Source of the DNA: a virus
Direction: 5' to 3' (one strand)
IMG/VR virus record: IMGVR_UViG_3300048590_000042
Location: 1-31,945 of that record
DNA length: 31,945 bases
The translations under genes were made by a program, and so were the position numbers. Positions 15,156 through 23,420 of this stretch are shown piece after piece. Within the stretch, counting starts at the first letter, position 1; every line of letters begins with the position of its first letter. The notes beneath the pieces were generated by a model. The model saw nothing but the letters and a program-made list of their open reading frames with translations, ran no database searches and was not told the DNA's origin.

Positions 15156-15684
15156 GCAGTCGGAAATCGCAAAATACGCGACCGCCTACGCCACGCCAGG
15201 GTATGCGATGGGCGATGAGCGCCGCGCGAGCGTCGAGCGGGTCCTGTCGGGTCGCACCGGATCGCTGCTTGATGTAGGCACCGGCCGCGGCGAGACGATC
15301 GCACTTGCAAAGCTGATGGGCTTCGCGCCAGTGGCTGGCACCGAAGTGGTGCCGTACCTGGTAGGCGGCGACGTGGTGTACGCGGAAGCGCACGCCCTGC
15401 CATTCGCAGACGGCTCGTTTGACGTGGTGACTTGCTTCGATGTGCTGGAGCATCTGCTTTTCGACGATCAACTGCCGGCTCTGAAGGAATTCCGGCGGGT
15501 CGCCAAGCGCGAGGTCATCGTGACGGCCGCGAACTACTCTCACATTTGCGATGACGTCGAGTTGCATGTCGGCCGCCGCGGCGACGACGAATGGGCGCGG
15601 ATCATTGGCGAGATTGGCACGCCGGAACCGCTTGGATGGTGCGGGTCGGCTCAAGGATGGCGCGTGGTGGTCGGTCATGCTTGA
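15142..15684 (+). CDS. SAM-dependent methyltransferase (class I)
   Basis: 180 residues from GTG 15142. It has motif I LDVGTGRGETIALAK (about residue 43-57) for SAM binding, then AHALPFADGSFDVVTCFDVLEHL, the classical post-I/motif II block of Methyltransf_11-type enzymes. Nothing identifies the substrate: no DPPY or similar DNA methylase motif is seen, so it is unlikely to be an adenine or cytosine DNA methylase and may act on a small molecule, glycan or protein. It lies in the head operon next to the DUF115-like gene, and its 3' end overlaps the next gene by 8 bases. Confidence 0.8.
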   Translation: MQSARQSEIAKYATAYATPGYAMGDERRASVERVLSGRTGSLLDVGTGRGETIALAKLMGFAPVAGTEVVPYLVGGDVVYAEAHALPFADGSFDVVTCFDVLEHLLFDDQLPALKEFRRVAKREVIVTAANYSHICDDVELHVGRRGDDEWARIIGEIGTPEPLGWCGSAQGWRVVVGHA

Positions 15685-15964
15685 AAGCGACGCAGACCGA
15701 GAATCCATGCTGCAGTCACTCGGCGGGGTTTCTATTGCCGGCCCGCGCGGGACATTCACTGGCCTGCTGGAACTGGACTACATCGGCGTCGGCGAGATCC
15801 CCGTCGATGACTTCTCGCCGCGCCTTGCCGCTCGCACGTCCGAGTTGGCGCGCTGCGGGGTCACGAACAACGTCGCTTTGATCGTGGACGGCGCGACCTA
15901 CGTCGTGCGGTCAGTTCAACCGGACGGCACGGGCATGACCGTGCTGATGCTCGAGGGGCCATGA
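15677..15964 (+). CDS. Head-tail joining protein (gpFII-like)
   Basis: 95 residues from ATG 15677; a longer open frame from 15551 overlaps the methyltransferase in another frame. The sequence SIAGPRGTFTGLLELDYIGVG...ALIVDGATYVVRSVQPDGTGMTVLMLEGP has the pattern of gpFII-like connector proteins: a small beta barrel with 'v.G..y.V..v.pdg.G...l.L'. These join the head to the tail. Lambda gpFII has 117 residues. The gene is between the head genes and the tail terminator, where this function is expected. Confidence 0.65.
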   Translation: MLESDADRESMLQSLGGVSIAGPRGTFTGLLELDYIGVGEIPVDDFSPRLAARTSELARCGVTNNVALIVDGATYVVRSVQPDGTGMTVLMLEGP

Positions 15965-16392
15965 GCCACGTCCGCACACAGATCCGCACGGCCGCGGTCA
16001 CCGCGCTGGCATCGCTGGGCGGGGTCCACGCCTCGCGTGTGTATCCGATCCAGCCCGAGGAATTGCCAGTTTATCTGGTCTATACCACGGCCGAGACTGC
16101 GGACTATGGCGGCGAGTTCGGCAGCATGTCCGCGCTCGAGCGGCGCCTGCAGCTTGTGATCGAGGTCGTCGCCAGCGCACAGGACATCGATCTTGCGCTT
16201 GACAACGGCATGGTCCGCGTTGAAGCCCTGATCGGCGCCGACATCACGCTTGGCGGGCTGTGCGCGCAATGCCTGCTCGGCAATATCGAAATCACCACTA
16301 GCGTCGAGGGCTCGGCGCCAATCGGCCGCGCCCGAATGACTTACGAGGCCGTCTATCGGACCTCGATCGTGAACCCTGAAACAGCCTTGTGA
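15961..16392 (+). CDS. Tail terminator / minor tail protein U-like
   Basis: 143 residues; ATG overlaps the previous stop. The pattern TQIRTAAVTALASLGGVHASRVYPIQPEELPVYLVYTTAE followed by LQLVIEVVASAQDIDLALDNGMVRVEALI is that of gpU-like tail terminators: R..I...v...L.gl......V.....P.....P.l.V......, then a strand/helix pair. The protein caps the tail tube and fixes its length at the head-proximal end. The order joining protein, terminator, tube is the normal one. Confidence 0.75.
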   Translation: MSHVRTQIRTAAVTALASLGGVHASRVYPIQPEELPVYLVYTTAETADYGGEFGSMSALERRLQLVIEVVASAQDIDLALDNGMVRVEALIGADITLGGLCAQCLLGNIEITTSVEGSAPIGRARMTYEAVYRTSIVNPETAL

Positions 16393-16402
16393 GGATTGAT
16401 CC

Positions 16403-17041
16403 ATGACCAGCACTGCAGTGTCATCTGCCAACAGCCATGTCTACATCGAAACGGCCGATGGCACCGGCAAGACCATCACGGCCATCACGAAGGCGAACCC
16501 GTGCGTTGTTACGTCCGCCGCACACGGACTCGCGGTCGGGACGGTGGTCGTGATCTCTGGCGTGGTCGGCATGACCGAGCTGAACGGACGCGCGGCCGTT
16601 GTCACAGCCGCGGCCACTGGCACGTTTACGCTCGGCGGCATCGACTCGACCAATTACACGACCTATACCTCGGGCGGCACCGCCCTACCGAAGACGATGA
16701 CCGAGGTCGAGAACGTCAAGTCGTGGGATCGCCCGGGCAACCCGGCCGCGGAAATCGACGTGACGAACCTCGCGTCGACGGCCCGGGAGCGCATCTCGGG
16801 TCTGGCCGATCGCGGTTCTGTCACGATGGCGCTGGACATCGACGACGACGGTCCGGGTCAGGTGGCGTTGCGCAAGGCGGTCGGCGGCGCAGCGAAAGCG
16901 ATGAAGGTGGTCCGCGGCGACGGCAAGAGCTTCGCCGTCATGGTGTCATGGAACAACCTCGGCGACTCGCTCGGCGTGGATACGGCGCACAGCGGCTCCG
17001 CCTCGGGTTACATCTCCACCGATTACGCCTGGTTCGCATGA
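16403..17041 (+). CDS. Major tail tube protein with FCCH-like insert
   Basis: 212 residues, ATG with GAGG eight bases upstream. The N-terminus SSANSHVYIETADG and the C-terminal part (EIDVTNLASTARERISGLADRGSVTMALDIDDDGPGQ) match the gpV/tail-tube family. Between residues about 25 and 95 is the small beta module 'ITAITKANPCVVTSAAHGL...GMTELNGR...FTLGGIDSTNYTTYTSGG', often called an E1-FCCH-like domain, found in many phage structural proteins. The tube polymer forms the body of the tail. The position between terminator and chaperone genes fits. Confidence 0.85.
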   Translation: MTSTAVSSANSHVYIETADGTGKTITAITKANPCVVTSAAHGLAVGTVVVISGVVGMTELNGRAAVVTAAATGTFTLGGIDSTNYTTYTSGGTALPKTMTEVENVKSWDRPGNPAAEIDVTNLASTARERISGLADRGSVTMALDIDDDGPGQVALRKAVGGAAKAMKVVRGDGKSFAVMVSWNNLGDSLGVDTAHSGSASGYISTDYAWFA

Positions 17042-17409
17042 GTAGCGACATTCTGCTGCGGGCTCGGCAGAGTTTCCGGGCCTCGCGCACCGTCGAGTCG
17101 CTGCAAAAGATCACCGTTCCCGAGTGGGGCGACGACTTCGCCCTGTACTTCTGGCCGGTCATGTCGGTCGAGGAACGGATGGCCGTTCGTTCGCACGTCA
17201 AGCTCGGCGAGACGCGCACCCTGGCGGACATCACGGCCACCGCGGTTACCCAGATCGTCAAGCGGGCGCGCAACGTCCACGGCATCTTGCTGTTTACGGA
17301 CGCGGACCGCAAGGCGTTCGAGGATACCGACCCGACCGTGCTGGAACGCATCTCGAGCGAGATGGGTTTCGGGGCGGACGTGACGATTGAGGCCGCAGAA
17401 AAAAACTGA
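17038..17409 (+). CDS. Tail assembly chaperone (gpG-like)
   Basis: 123 residues from ATG 17038; the longer open frame from 16396 is a shadow of the tail tube gene. The protein (SDILLRARQSFRASRTVESL...IVKRARNVHGILLFTDADRKAFEDTDPTVLERISSEM) has the mostly helical, charged character and place of lambda gpG, which binds the tape measure during tail assembly. Its last codons are GAA AAA AAC TGA, the site of a programmed -1 shift that would produce the G-T fusion. Confidence 0.8.
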   Translation: MSSDILLRARQSFRASRTVESLQKITVPEWGDDFALYFWPVMSVEERMAVRSHVKLGETRTLADITATAVTQIVKRARNVHGILLFTDADRKAFEDTDPTVLERISSEMGFGADVTIEAAEKN

Positions 17410-17573
17410 TCGAGGACATCGGGCTGCGCCAAGTGGTGGCGCTCGGCATCCGGTTCGGTGTCCCTCCCTCCGCGGTCCTGCAGTTCTCGGATGTCGATTT
17501 TTACCTTTGCCTCGCCTGCCTGAAGATGGAACACGATGACCGAAGCAACAGTCGTAATCAAAGGCCGGAATGA
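17038..17573 (+). CDS. Tail chaperone fusion GT made by -1 frameshift
   Basis: If ribosomes slip back one base on A AAA AAC (17400-17406), reading continues with LIEDIGLRQVVALGIRFGVPPSAVLQ and runs to TGA 17571-17573, giving a 178-residue fusion. The T extension has no usable start of its own, overlaps the tape measure start by 38 bases, and ends in the usual short helical domain with DFYLCLACLKMEHDD. The layout is the same as lambda G/GT, where a few percent of ribosomes make the fusion that links chaperone and tail tube. The slippage rate here is unknown. Confidence 0.8.
17400..17442 (+). other. Programmed -1 frameshift site with downstream hairpin
   Basis: The heptamer A AAA AAC (17400-17406) is in the right phase with the chaperone frame (GAA AAA AAC), directly before the TGA. 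Nineteen bases downstream, GCGCCA (17426-17431) can pair with TGGCGC (17437-17442) around a five-base loop, a possible stimulatory stem. Confidence 0.8.
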
Positions 17574-18771
17574 ACTGAGCTACGCGGTCAAGCAGGCCGA
17601 ACGTGATCTCAAGGGCCTGTTGAGGCAGGGCGAGGTATTCAAAAAGCTATTCACGGGCGGCGCCATCGTGGCCGCTGCCATTGCATTCGGCCGTCTTGCT
17701 GAAAACGCAGAACTTACAGCAAAGAAGTTCGGCCAGGCCAGCGTCGCGCTCGAGGATCTAAACCGCAAGCTGAACACGGCCACGACCAGCGCGAAGCGGC
17801 TCGGGGCTGCGCTGGCCGAGGAAACATTCGGCGAGCTTGGGTTCGGCGGCCAGCGGCGGGAAGTGATCGAACTGACGCGGCAGCTTGAGAACCTGAAGCG
17901 GCTGCAGAGAGGGCAGGACGGGTTCCTGTTTACGGACCGGGATCGCGCCGACACGATCCGGCGAATTGCTGATGTCGAATCCCGTCTCAAGGTGCTGCGG
18001 GAAAATCTCCCATTTGGCGAACGTTCCCGTGCACCCGGCTCCCGTGGCGGCGGACAGTCTGTCGTTCTGACCAACCCAACGCCAGAACGACCAGTCAGAA
18101 CCACAACCGCAAAAGAGGAACTGTGGGTCGATACCGACCGCATCATCCTCGCCGAGCGCGCGTGGATGGAACTGGGCGACACAATCAACCAGTCCATGTC
18201 CGGTATCGGCGACAACCTGAGCCGATGGTCGGATGAGACATTTGATTCCCTGACGCAGCCCGTCGAGATGGCCGCGTCCGTGTGGGATGCCTACGCCGAA
18301 CAGGGCGCCCGCAACATTCAGAACGCTTTCGCCGAGTTCCTGTTCGATCCGTTCGAGGACGGGCTGCGCGGCATGGCCCGCGGGTTCGTGGACGCCATCC
18401 GCCAGATGCTTGCGCAATACCTTGCGTTTACCGCGATCACGGGCATTGGCGGCGCGCTCGGCAACAGCTCCAACCCGTTCCTGAGTTCGATCGGCGGATT
18501 CCTGAGCGGCGCCCGCGCGAGCGGCGGGCCGGTGTCCGCCGGCGGCGCCTTTTTGGTCGGGGAGCAGGGCCCGGAAATCTTCGTCCCGCGATCTTCAGGA
18601 CAAATCATCCCGAATGGCGCAATGGGCGGCGTCTCGGTCAGTTACTCGATCGACGCCCGCGGCGCCGACGCTGACCGGATCATGGCGATCATGCCCGGCC
18701 TGATGAAACAGTCCGAGCAGCGGACGATTGCCCGGGTACAGGAACTGATCGGCCGCGGCAGGTTGGCGTGA
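17536..18771 (+). CDS. Tape measure protein (short)
   Basis: 411 residues from ATG 17536. The N-terminal region is helical/coiled coil (AVKQAERDLKGLLRQGEVFKKLFTGG, LEDLNRKLNTATTSAKRLG), with a hydrophobic stretch near residue 45. The end (ASGGPVSAGGAFLVGEQGPEIFVPRSSGQIIPNGA) is the classical C-terminal signature of lambda-type tape measures. The protein sets tail length and helps DNA entry. At about 1.5 A per residue, a known rule, 411 residues suggest a tail near 60 nm, much shorter than lambda (853 residues). It overlaps the GT product's end. Confidence 0.85.
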   Translation: MTEATVVIKGRNELSYAVKQAERDLKGLLRQGEVFKKLFTGGAIVAAAIAFGRLAENAELTAKKFGQASVALEDLNRKLNTATTSAKRLGAALAEETFGELGFGGQRREVIELTRQLENLKRLQRGQDGFLFTDRDRADTIRRIADVESRLKVLRENLPFGERSRAPGSRGGGQSVVLTNPTPERPVRTTTAKEELWVDTDRIILAERAWMELGDTINQSMSGIGDNLSRWSDETFDSLTQPVEMAASVWDAYAEQGARNIQNAFAEFLFDPFEDGLRGMARGFVDAIRQMLAQYLAFTAITGIGGALGNSSNPFLSSIGGFLSGARASGGPVSAGGAFLVGEQGPEIFVPRSSGQIIPNGAMGGVSVSYSIDARGADADRIMAIMPGLMKQSEQRTIARVQELIGRGRLA

Positions 18772-19349
18772 CCGACTACACCTGGCCGACCGCAGTCTGC
18801 CCCGCCTCGAGCGCGTGGCGACTGGCGGCGAACACGGCTGCGTTCGGTATGCGGCCGATTGCGCGCATGGGCGATCGGTGGGCGTGTACGTTGATGCTGC
18901 CGGCGATGAAAGAGACGACCGGCCACGCGGTCAAGGCGTTTCTCACCCGCTTGCGGGGTTGCGCGCATCGGGTCGTGCTGCCGAACCACGCCCATGTCCG
19001 CCGGGGTACGGCGGGCAACGTGCTGGTGAACGGCAGTTCACAGTCTGGGACAACCCTGATCTGCGACGGTGCCGGCGCCTCGATTACCAATGCAGTACGG
19101 GCCGGGGACTATCTCACGCTCGAAAACCGGCTGTACATGATCGCGGACGACGCGAACTCGGACGGCTCTGGGAATCTGGTCATCAACCTGACGCACCCGC
19201 TGTACATCGCGCCGACCAACAATGCGACCGTGACGCTCGTGAACCCTACGGGCCGGTTCCTGCTCATGGGCGAGTCCGTGTCGTGGACGCGGACCCCCGG
19301 CGATCTGGTGCAGTTTGCACCGCTTGAGTTTCTAGAGGACATCGCGTGA
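18768..19349 (+). CDS. Tail tip protein, paralogue of the PASTA protein's C-terminal half
   Basis: 193 residues from GTG, overlapping the tape measure stop by four bases. The layout W..R.A..A.FG..PI...G, then AFLTRLRGCAHRVVLPNHAHVRRGT, ITNAVRAGDYLTLENRLYMI and NPTGRFLLMGE is that of a distal tail/baseplate hub protein placed right after the tape measure. The C-terminal 150 residues are clearly related to residues about 190-350 of the protein at 27101-28159, including the order FL(T/S)RLRG, (A/K)AGD..(T/S)LE.RLYM and PTG(R/N)F(L/R)L. I infer an early tail tip component; no catalytic residues seen. Confidence 0.65.
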   Translation: MTDYTWPTAVCPASSAWRLAANTAAFGMRPIARMGDRWACTLMLPAMKETTGHAVKAFLTRLRGCAHRVVLPNHAHVRRGTAGNVLVNGSSQSGTTLICDGAGASITNAVRAGDYLTLENRLYMIADDANSDGSGNLVINLTHPLYIAPTNNATVTLVNPTGRFLLMGESVSWTRTPGDLVQFAPLEFLEDIA

Positions 19350-19948
19350 CCTGGTACACCAGCGGAACCAATCAGACCGCGGCGGAAGCGGTCCACGTCG
19401 AGAAGGTGTCCTTCGTCAGTCTCGATTTCCCGTCCGGCTTCCTGCGCGTGCATACCCGTACCGGGACGTTGACGTGGGGCGGGTATGACTGGCTGGGCGT
19501 AGGGAACATGGGCGGGATCTCTGACATTCCCGAAGATGCCATGCTGCGGCCCAACGGGGTCACGTTGTCGCTTTCAGGGGTGGACGCGCAGACCGTCACG
19601 GCGGCGGTGTTCGAGGCGTATCACGGCCGCACGGCGCTGGTCTACACCGGATTCCTGGACGTATCGACGTTCGCGCTCGTGGCGGATCCGCAGCTCGAGT
19701 TCCGCGGGCTCATGGACACGATGACCGTTTCGCTGGAAGCCGAGACGGGATCCATTGCGGTGCAGTGCGAGGGCGAGCTTGCGCGCTGGCAGCGGCACAG
19801 CGGCAGGGTGTACTCGCACGAGGCACAGCAGGAAATCTTCGAGGGCGATCGGGGCTTCGACCTGATCCCGTACATTCAAAACAGGACAATCGATTGGACG
19901 AAAAAGTCGACGTGGGGGGCGCTGTCGCAGGCGCCGTCACGCCGATGA
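19346..19948 (+). CDS. Tail tip protein (DUF2163-like)
   Basis: 200 residues, GTG overlapping the previous stop (GTGA). The sequence opens with WYTSGTNQTAAEAVHVEKVSFVSLDFPSGFLRVHTRTGTLTWGGYDWLGVGNMG and continues with ITLSLSGVD-like strands and FRGLMDTMTVSLEAETGSIAVQCEGELARWQRHSGRVYSHEAQQ, which resembles the tail tip proteins of the DUF2163/BR0599 kind: beta-rich, 'G..W.G.G.mg.i', then 'G.vd...i....e..e...a..w....R..t...q'. These precede the peptidase and gpJ in many siphoviruses, as here. Role inferred: part of the tail tip, below the tape measure. Confidence 0.7.
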   Translation: MTWYTSGTNQTAAEAVHVEKVSFVSLDFPSGFLRVHTRTGTLTWGGYDWLGVGNMGGISDIPEDAMLRPNGVTLSLSGVDAQTVTAAVFEAYHGRTALVYTGFLDVSTFALVADPQLEFRGLMDTMTVSLEAETGSIAVQCEGELARWQRHSGRVYSHEAQQEIFEGDRGFDLIPYIQNRTIDWTKKSTWGALSQAPSRR

Positions 19949-20340
19949 GGCGCCACGACTGGCCGGAACGACTGGCGGACTTCATGGACTCGGTTCGCGA
20001 CGAGCCGTTCTCGTGGGGCGAGCACGACTGCTGCCAGTTCGCGGCGAAAGGCGTCGAAGCGATCACGGGCGAGAATCCGGCTGCGCGCTGGGTGTATGAC
20101 AGTTCGCAGGGCGCGAAGGAACTGCTCGACGCAAACGGTGGCGTGGAAGGACTGGTGACGCAGGCGCTCGGGGCTCCCGTGCATCCGTCGAAGATGCAGC
20201 GCGGCGACGTGGTGCTGGCGGATCTGGACAACGGTCCCACGGCCGGGGTCTGCACGGGCAACGCGATTGCGTTCCCGGCTGCGGTGGGCGTGCTGTTCCT
20301 GCAGCGGTCCCTTGCGCGACTGGCTTGGCGGGTGACCTGA
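19945..20340 (+). CDS. NlpC/P60-like tail tip peptidase (DUF6950-like)
   Basis: 131 residues from ATG 19945. WGEHDCCQFAAKGVEAITG places C29 in the standard active-site position, and MQRGDVVLADLDNGPTAGVCTGN is where NlpC/P60-like proteins have the strand pair and catalytic His; no clear His is visible there, so activity is uncertain. Related small proteins (DUF6950) lie between tail tip genes and gpJ and are thought to act like the peptidase domain of lambda gpK during cell wall penetration. A nearby long frame from 19765 is a shadow. Confidence 0.7.
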   Translation: MRRHDWPERLADFMDSVRDEPFSWGEHDCCQFAAKGVEAITGENPAARWVYDSSQGAKELLDANGGVEGLVTQALGAPVHPSKMQRGDVVLADLDNGPTAGVCTGNAIAFPAAVGVLFLQRSLARLAWRVT

Positions 20341-23300
20341 TGCCGATGGCAGTGGGCGCATTCGTCGCGGCAGCGGTGCCGGGCGCGCTTGGCATTACCG
20401 CAGCCGGAATCATCGGCTGGGCCGCGGCCGGAGCGACGTTCCTTGCCATTTCCTACGGGCTGTCCGCGGCATCCGCTGCACTGATGGGCCGACCGAAGAT
20501 CGGCGCCGGTTCCCGTGCGCGCGAGATGGTCATTCGCACCACGACCGGCCCGCGGGGCATCGTGTACGGCGAAGTGACGACCGGCGGGACGCTGGTGTTC
20601 GTCGGCACGACCGGCCTGAAAAACGAGTTCATGGATTTCGTGATTGCGGTGGCCGGTCACGAGGTCGAAGCGATCACGGATGTCTGGTTCGATGACGTAA
20701 AGATCCCGCTTGCCGACATCGCCAGCGGTTCGGCCGTGGGCGGCGCCGTGGGCGGGACGGGCGACTACCGTCCGCGCGACGGGGATCCGGTTGCGTACGT
20801 TTACAAGTTCACCGGCCGCTCGGATCAGGTCGCCAGCGCGACACTGTACACTTCCGTCACGGGCTACACCGAATGGACCACGGCGCACCGATTGCAGGGC
20901 ACGGCGTATGTCCATATCCGGCTGGTCCGCAATAACAAGGCATACGAGCAAGGCCCGCCGCAGAACTTCCGCTTCGGTGTAAAGGGCGCGAAGGTCTACG
21001 ATCCGCGCCTCGACAGCACGAACGGCGGCACCGGCACGCACCGGCTCGCAGATGCACGGACGTGGGCGTGGTCGAACAACCCTGCGCTGATCGTGGCCGA
21101 CTACATCACGGGCGGCACGCTCACGAATGACCTCGAGACGCCGGTCAGGAAGCGCGGGTTCGGCGCGTCAACCGACGACGTGGACTGGTCGTATGTGATC
21201 GCCGCAGCGAATATCTGCGACGAGTCCGTAGCGATCCCCGGCGGGACTCAGGTGCGCTACACCTGCGACGGGGTGGTCTACCCGTCCGAAGATACCCCGG
21301 ACGCAGACTGCCTCGAGTCGCTGTTGACTTCGATGCTCGGCCAGGTGACCTACACGGCCGGGAAATATCGTATATACGCGGGTGCCTATCAGACCCCGAC
21401 CTACACCCTGAACGAGACTGACCTTGCTGGGCCGGTGACGTTCCAGACTGCTAAGGGTCGCGCTGACCGGCACAACGTCGTGCGTGGAACACGTTACGAC
21501 GGCGAGCAGGGCGTGGCGGTGGAGTTCCTACCGCGCACCGACTCGAGCTATCAGGCCATCGACGGACGGGCGCTGTATCACGACATCGAGTTGCCCTGCA
21601 CCACGAACGAGTACCGGGCGCAGCGCATCGCGCAGACCATACTGCGGCGGTCGCGTGAACAGAAAACCCTGATCTGGGCGGGACAGGCATCGGCCGCTAA
21701 GGTGGCCGTGTGGGAAACGGTGTACGTGACCTGCGGCGAACTGGGGCTGTCGAACAAGGTGTTCCGCTGCATCGAGCGCAAGACGCGCTTTGCTTCAGGT
21801 GAAGACGCGCCGCTGGTCGAACTGACGCTGCGCGAGGAATTCGCCAGCACGTACGCTGACCCGCTCACGGGCGATTACGGTTCGGTGACGGTGGCTACAG
21901 ATCCAGGCCCGACCCCGGACGCGCTGGACGAGCCGACGCTGCTGACCGCGACGCCGCTGTACACCGCCATCGAATTCCGGTGGACGCCCGGCGCGTCCCC
22001 GATTCCGCTTGGCGTGCAGTTCGAACTGTACGAACACAGCGCATCAACCCCATTCTCGTCCGCGACCCTGATCTGGATCGGGACTGCGACTACAGCGGTG
22101 ATCGCGAAGGATGACACCATCCCGCGGTATTACTGGGTGCGGGCTGCGCGGGGCAATGCCGCGTCCGCGACGGAACCGGCTGTCACGGGACTGGCCGCCG
22201 CCGCGCTCGGCACCGTTGAAGGCTCGGGACAATACACGCTGATCGACCACGGCAGCGGGACGATCGAGAAGGGTGCCGACTATTTCATCAAGTCCAGCGG
22301 CGCTTTTGACTGGAACACCGGATGCTATACCGCGGAGGGCTATTACAACGGCGCCTATCTTTCGGCGCGAGCCACTATCACGGTTTACGGGGTAATGATC
22401 GGCCTGAATTCGGATCCGACGACGGATGCCAGCTATACGAGCATCGACTACGCATGGTATGCGGTCGACGGGTTTGCGTACATATACGAGAGTGGCGGCG
22501 GTCAAGGCCAATTCGGATCATTCACCGCCGGCACGATTTTCCAGATTCACTATGACGGCGCATTCGTCAAGTATTTCAAAGATGGCATATTGATGCGGGA
22601 GGTCGCCACGACGGCCAATCGCCTATTCTATCTTGACAGTTCGATAGCATACCCAGGAGATGGCTGGAATCAAGTCCGCTTCGGCCCAGCCGGCGCCGCG
22701 GGCGAGGACGGGATCGACGCGCTGACGATGTCCGTCGTTCCTGACTCCATTGCAATCCCGTGCAACTCGGCCGGCATCCCGAACACGGGCGCGTTCCCGG
22801 TGGCTGTTGCTTACACGGTCTATTCCGGCCCGGACAACGTCACGGCGCAGGTGTCCCCGACGGTCGTTACTTCGTCCTGCACGGTGTCATATCAAGGCGC
22901 AGGTAGTTACAGCGTCACAGGCATGAGCGCGGACACGGCGTACTTCGACCTCACTGCAGTGCTTTCGGGTCAGGGCTCGGTGAAAAAGCGCGTCACGTTG
23001 ACGAAGGTGCGGGCGGGCTCAGCAGCTACGGCACAGTCCGATACGTCGCTGTCGGTGAACAACACCACGGCATACGACGGCAATACGCAGGGCGGCGAGA
23101 TCACCCTGTCGCTCGGCACGGGCGGCACCGTGACGTTCAGCGTGCAGCACGAGTACACGTCCACCGGGACGGGCCGCATGGCGGGCAAATTCCAATACAG
23201 GACAACCCCCGGCTCGGGCGGCTGGACCGATGTGGCCGCGGAGTACGTGGACCCGTTCGTCGCGGCGCCGGGCGAGCCGTCGATCTATGCCAACGTCGCC

Positions 23301-23420
23301 TATCTCGCCGGTCCCGTGTCCCCGGATTCGTGGGAGTTCCGCTACGTGAACCGCCGAGCGCAGTTCACGCAGATTGCGCACGGATCGTGGGGCGAGTTCA
23401 CCGTGGAGTGGAAGGCGTGA
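20340..23420 (+). CDS. Central tail tip / host specificity protein (gpJ-like)
   Basis: 1026 residues from ATG 20340, sharing one base with the peptidase stop. Residues 1-50 are hydrophobic (VGAFVAAAVPGALGITAAGIIGWAAAGATFLA), common at the start of such proteins. Residues 60-520 are the tail hub (REMVIRTTTGPRGIVYGEVTTGG, then DARTWAWSNNPALIVADYIT). About 529-620 is Fn3-like (DEPTLLTATPLYTAIEFRWTPG). About 636-782 is a lectin-like SPRY-type domain (FDWNTGCYTAEGYYNGAYLSAR, then FVKYFKDGILMREV). A short GPAGAAGEDG linker leads to C-terminal Ig-like beta domains. It recognises the host; the SPRY-like part looks like an inserted module. Confidence 0.85.
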   Translation: MPMAVGAFVAAAVPGALGITAAGIIGWAAAGATFLAISYGLSAASAALMGRPKIGAGSRAREMVIRTTTGPRGIVYGEVTTGGTLVFVGTTGLKNEFMDFVIAVAGHEVEAITDVWFDDVKIPLADIASGSAVGGAVGGTGDYRPRDGDPVAYVYKFTGRSDQVASATLYTSVTGYTEWTTAHRLQGTAYVHIRLVRNNKAYEQGPPQNFRFGVKGAKVYDPRLDSTNGGTGTHRLADARTWAWSNNPALIVADYITGGTLTNDLETPVRKRGFGASTDDVDWSYVIAAANICDESVAIPGGTQVRYTCDGVVYPSEDTPDADCLESLLTSMLGQVTYTAGKYRIYAGAYQTPTYTLNETDLAGPVTFQTAKGRADRHNVVRGTRYDGEQGVAVEFLPRTDSSYQAIDGRALYHDIELPCTTNEYRAQRIAQTILRRSREQKTLIWAGQASAAKVAVWETVYVTCGELGLSNKVFRCIERKTRFASGEDAPLVELTLREEFASTYADPLTGDYGSVTVATDPGPTPDALDEPTLLTATPLYTAIEFRWTPGASPIPLGVQFELYEHSASTPFSSATLIWIGTATTAVIAKDDTIPRYYWVRAARGNAASATEPAVTGLAAAALGTVEGSGQYTLIDHGSGTIEKGADYFIKSSGAFDWNTGCYTAEGYYNGAYLSARATITVYGVMIGLNSDPTTDASYTSIDYAWYAVDGFAYIYESGGGQGQFGSFTAGTIFQIHYDGAFVKYFKDGILMREVATTANRLFYLDSSIAYPGDGWNQVRFGPAGAAGEDGIDALTMSVVPDSIAIPCNSAGIPNTGAFPVAVAYTVYSGPDNVTAQVSPTVVTSSCTVSYQGAGSYSVTGMSADTAYFDLTAVLSGQGSVKKRVTLTKVRAGSAATAQSDTSLSVNNTTAYDGNTQGGEITLSLGTGGTVTFSVQHEYTSTGTGRMAGKFQYRTTPGSGGWTDVAAEYVDPFVAAPGEPSIYANVAYLAGPVSPDSWEFRYVNRRAQFTQIAHGSWGEFTVEWKA

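Noticed and set aside
15142-15684. Methyltransferase as a DNA adenine or cytosine methylase protecting phage DNA
   Set aside because: No DPPY/NPPY-type or PC motif is visible; only the general Methyltransf_11 pattern.
16396-17037. Upstream extension of the gpG-like frame inside the tail tube gene
   Set aside because: The His/Arg/Gly-rich reading is a shadow; ATG 17038 overlaps the tube stop in the way seen throughout this operon.
19710-21041. 443-codon minus-strand frame across the tail tip genes
   Set aside because: Shadow of four overlapping plus-strand genes with recognised tail features; composition is antisense-like.
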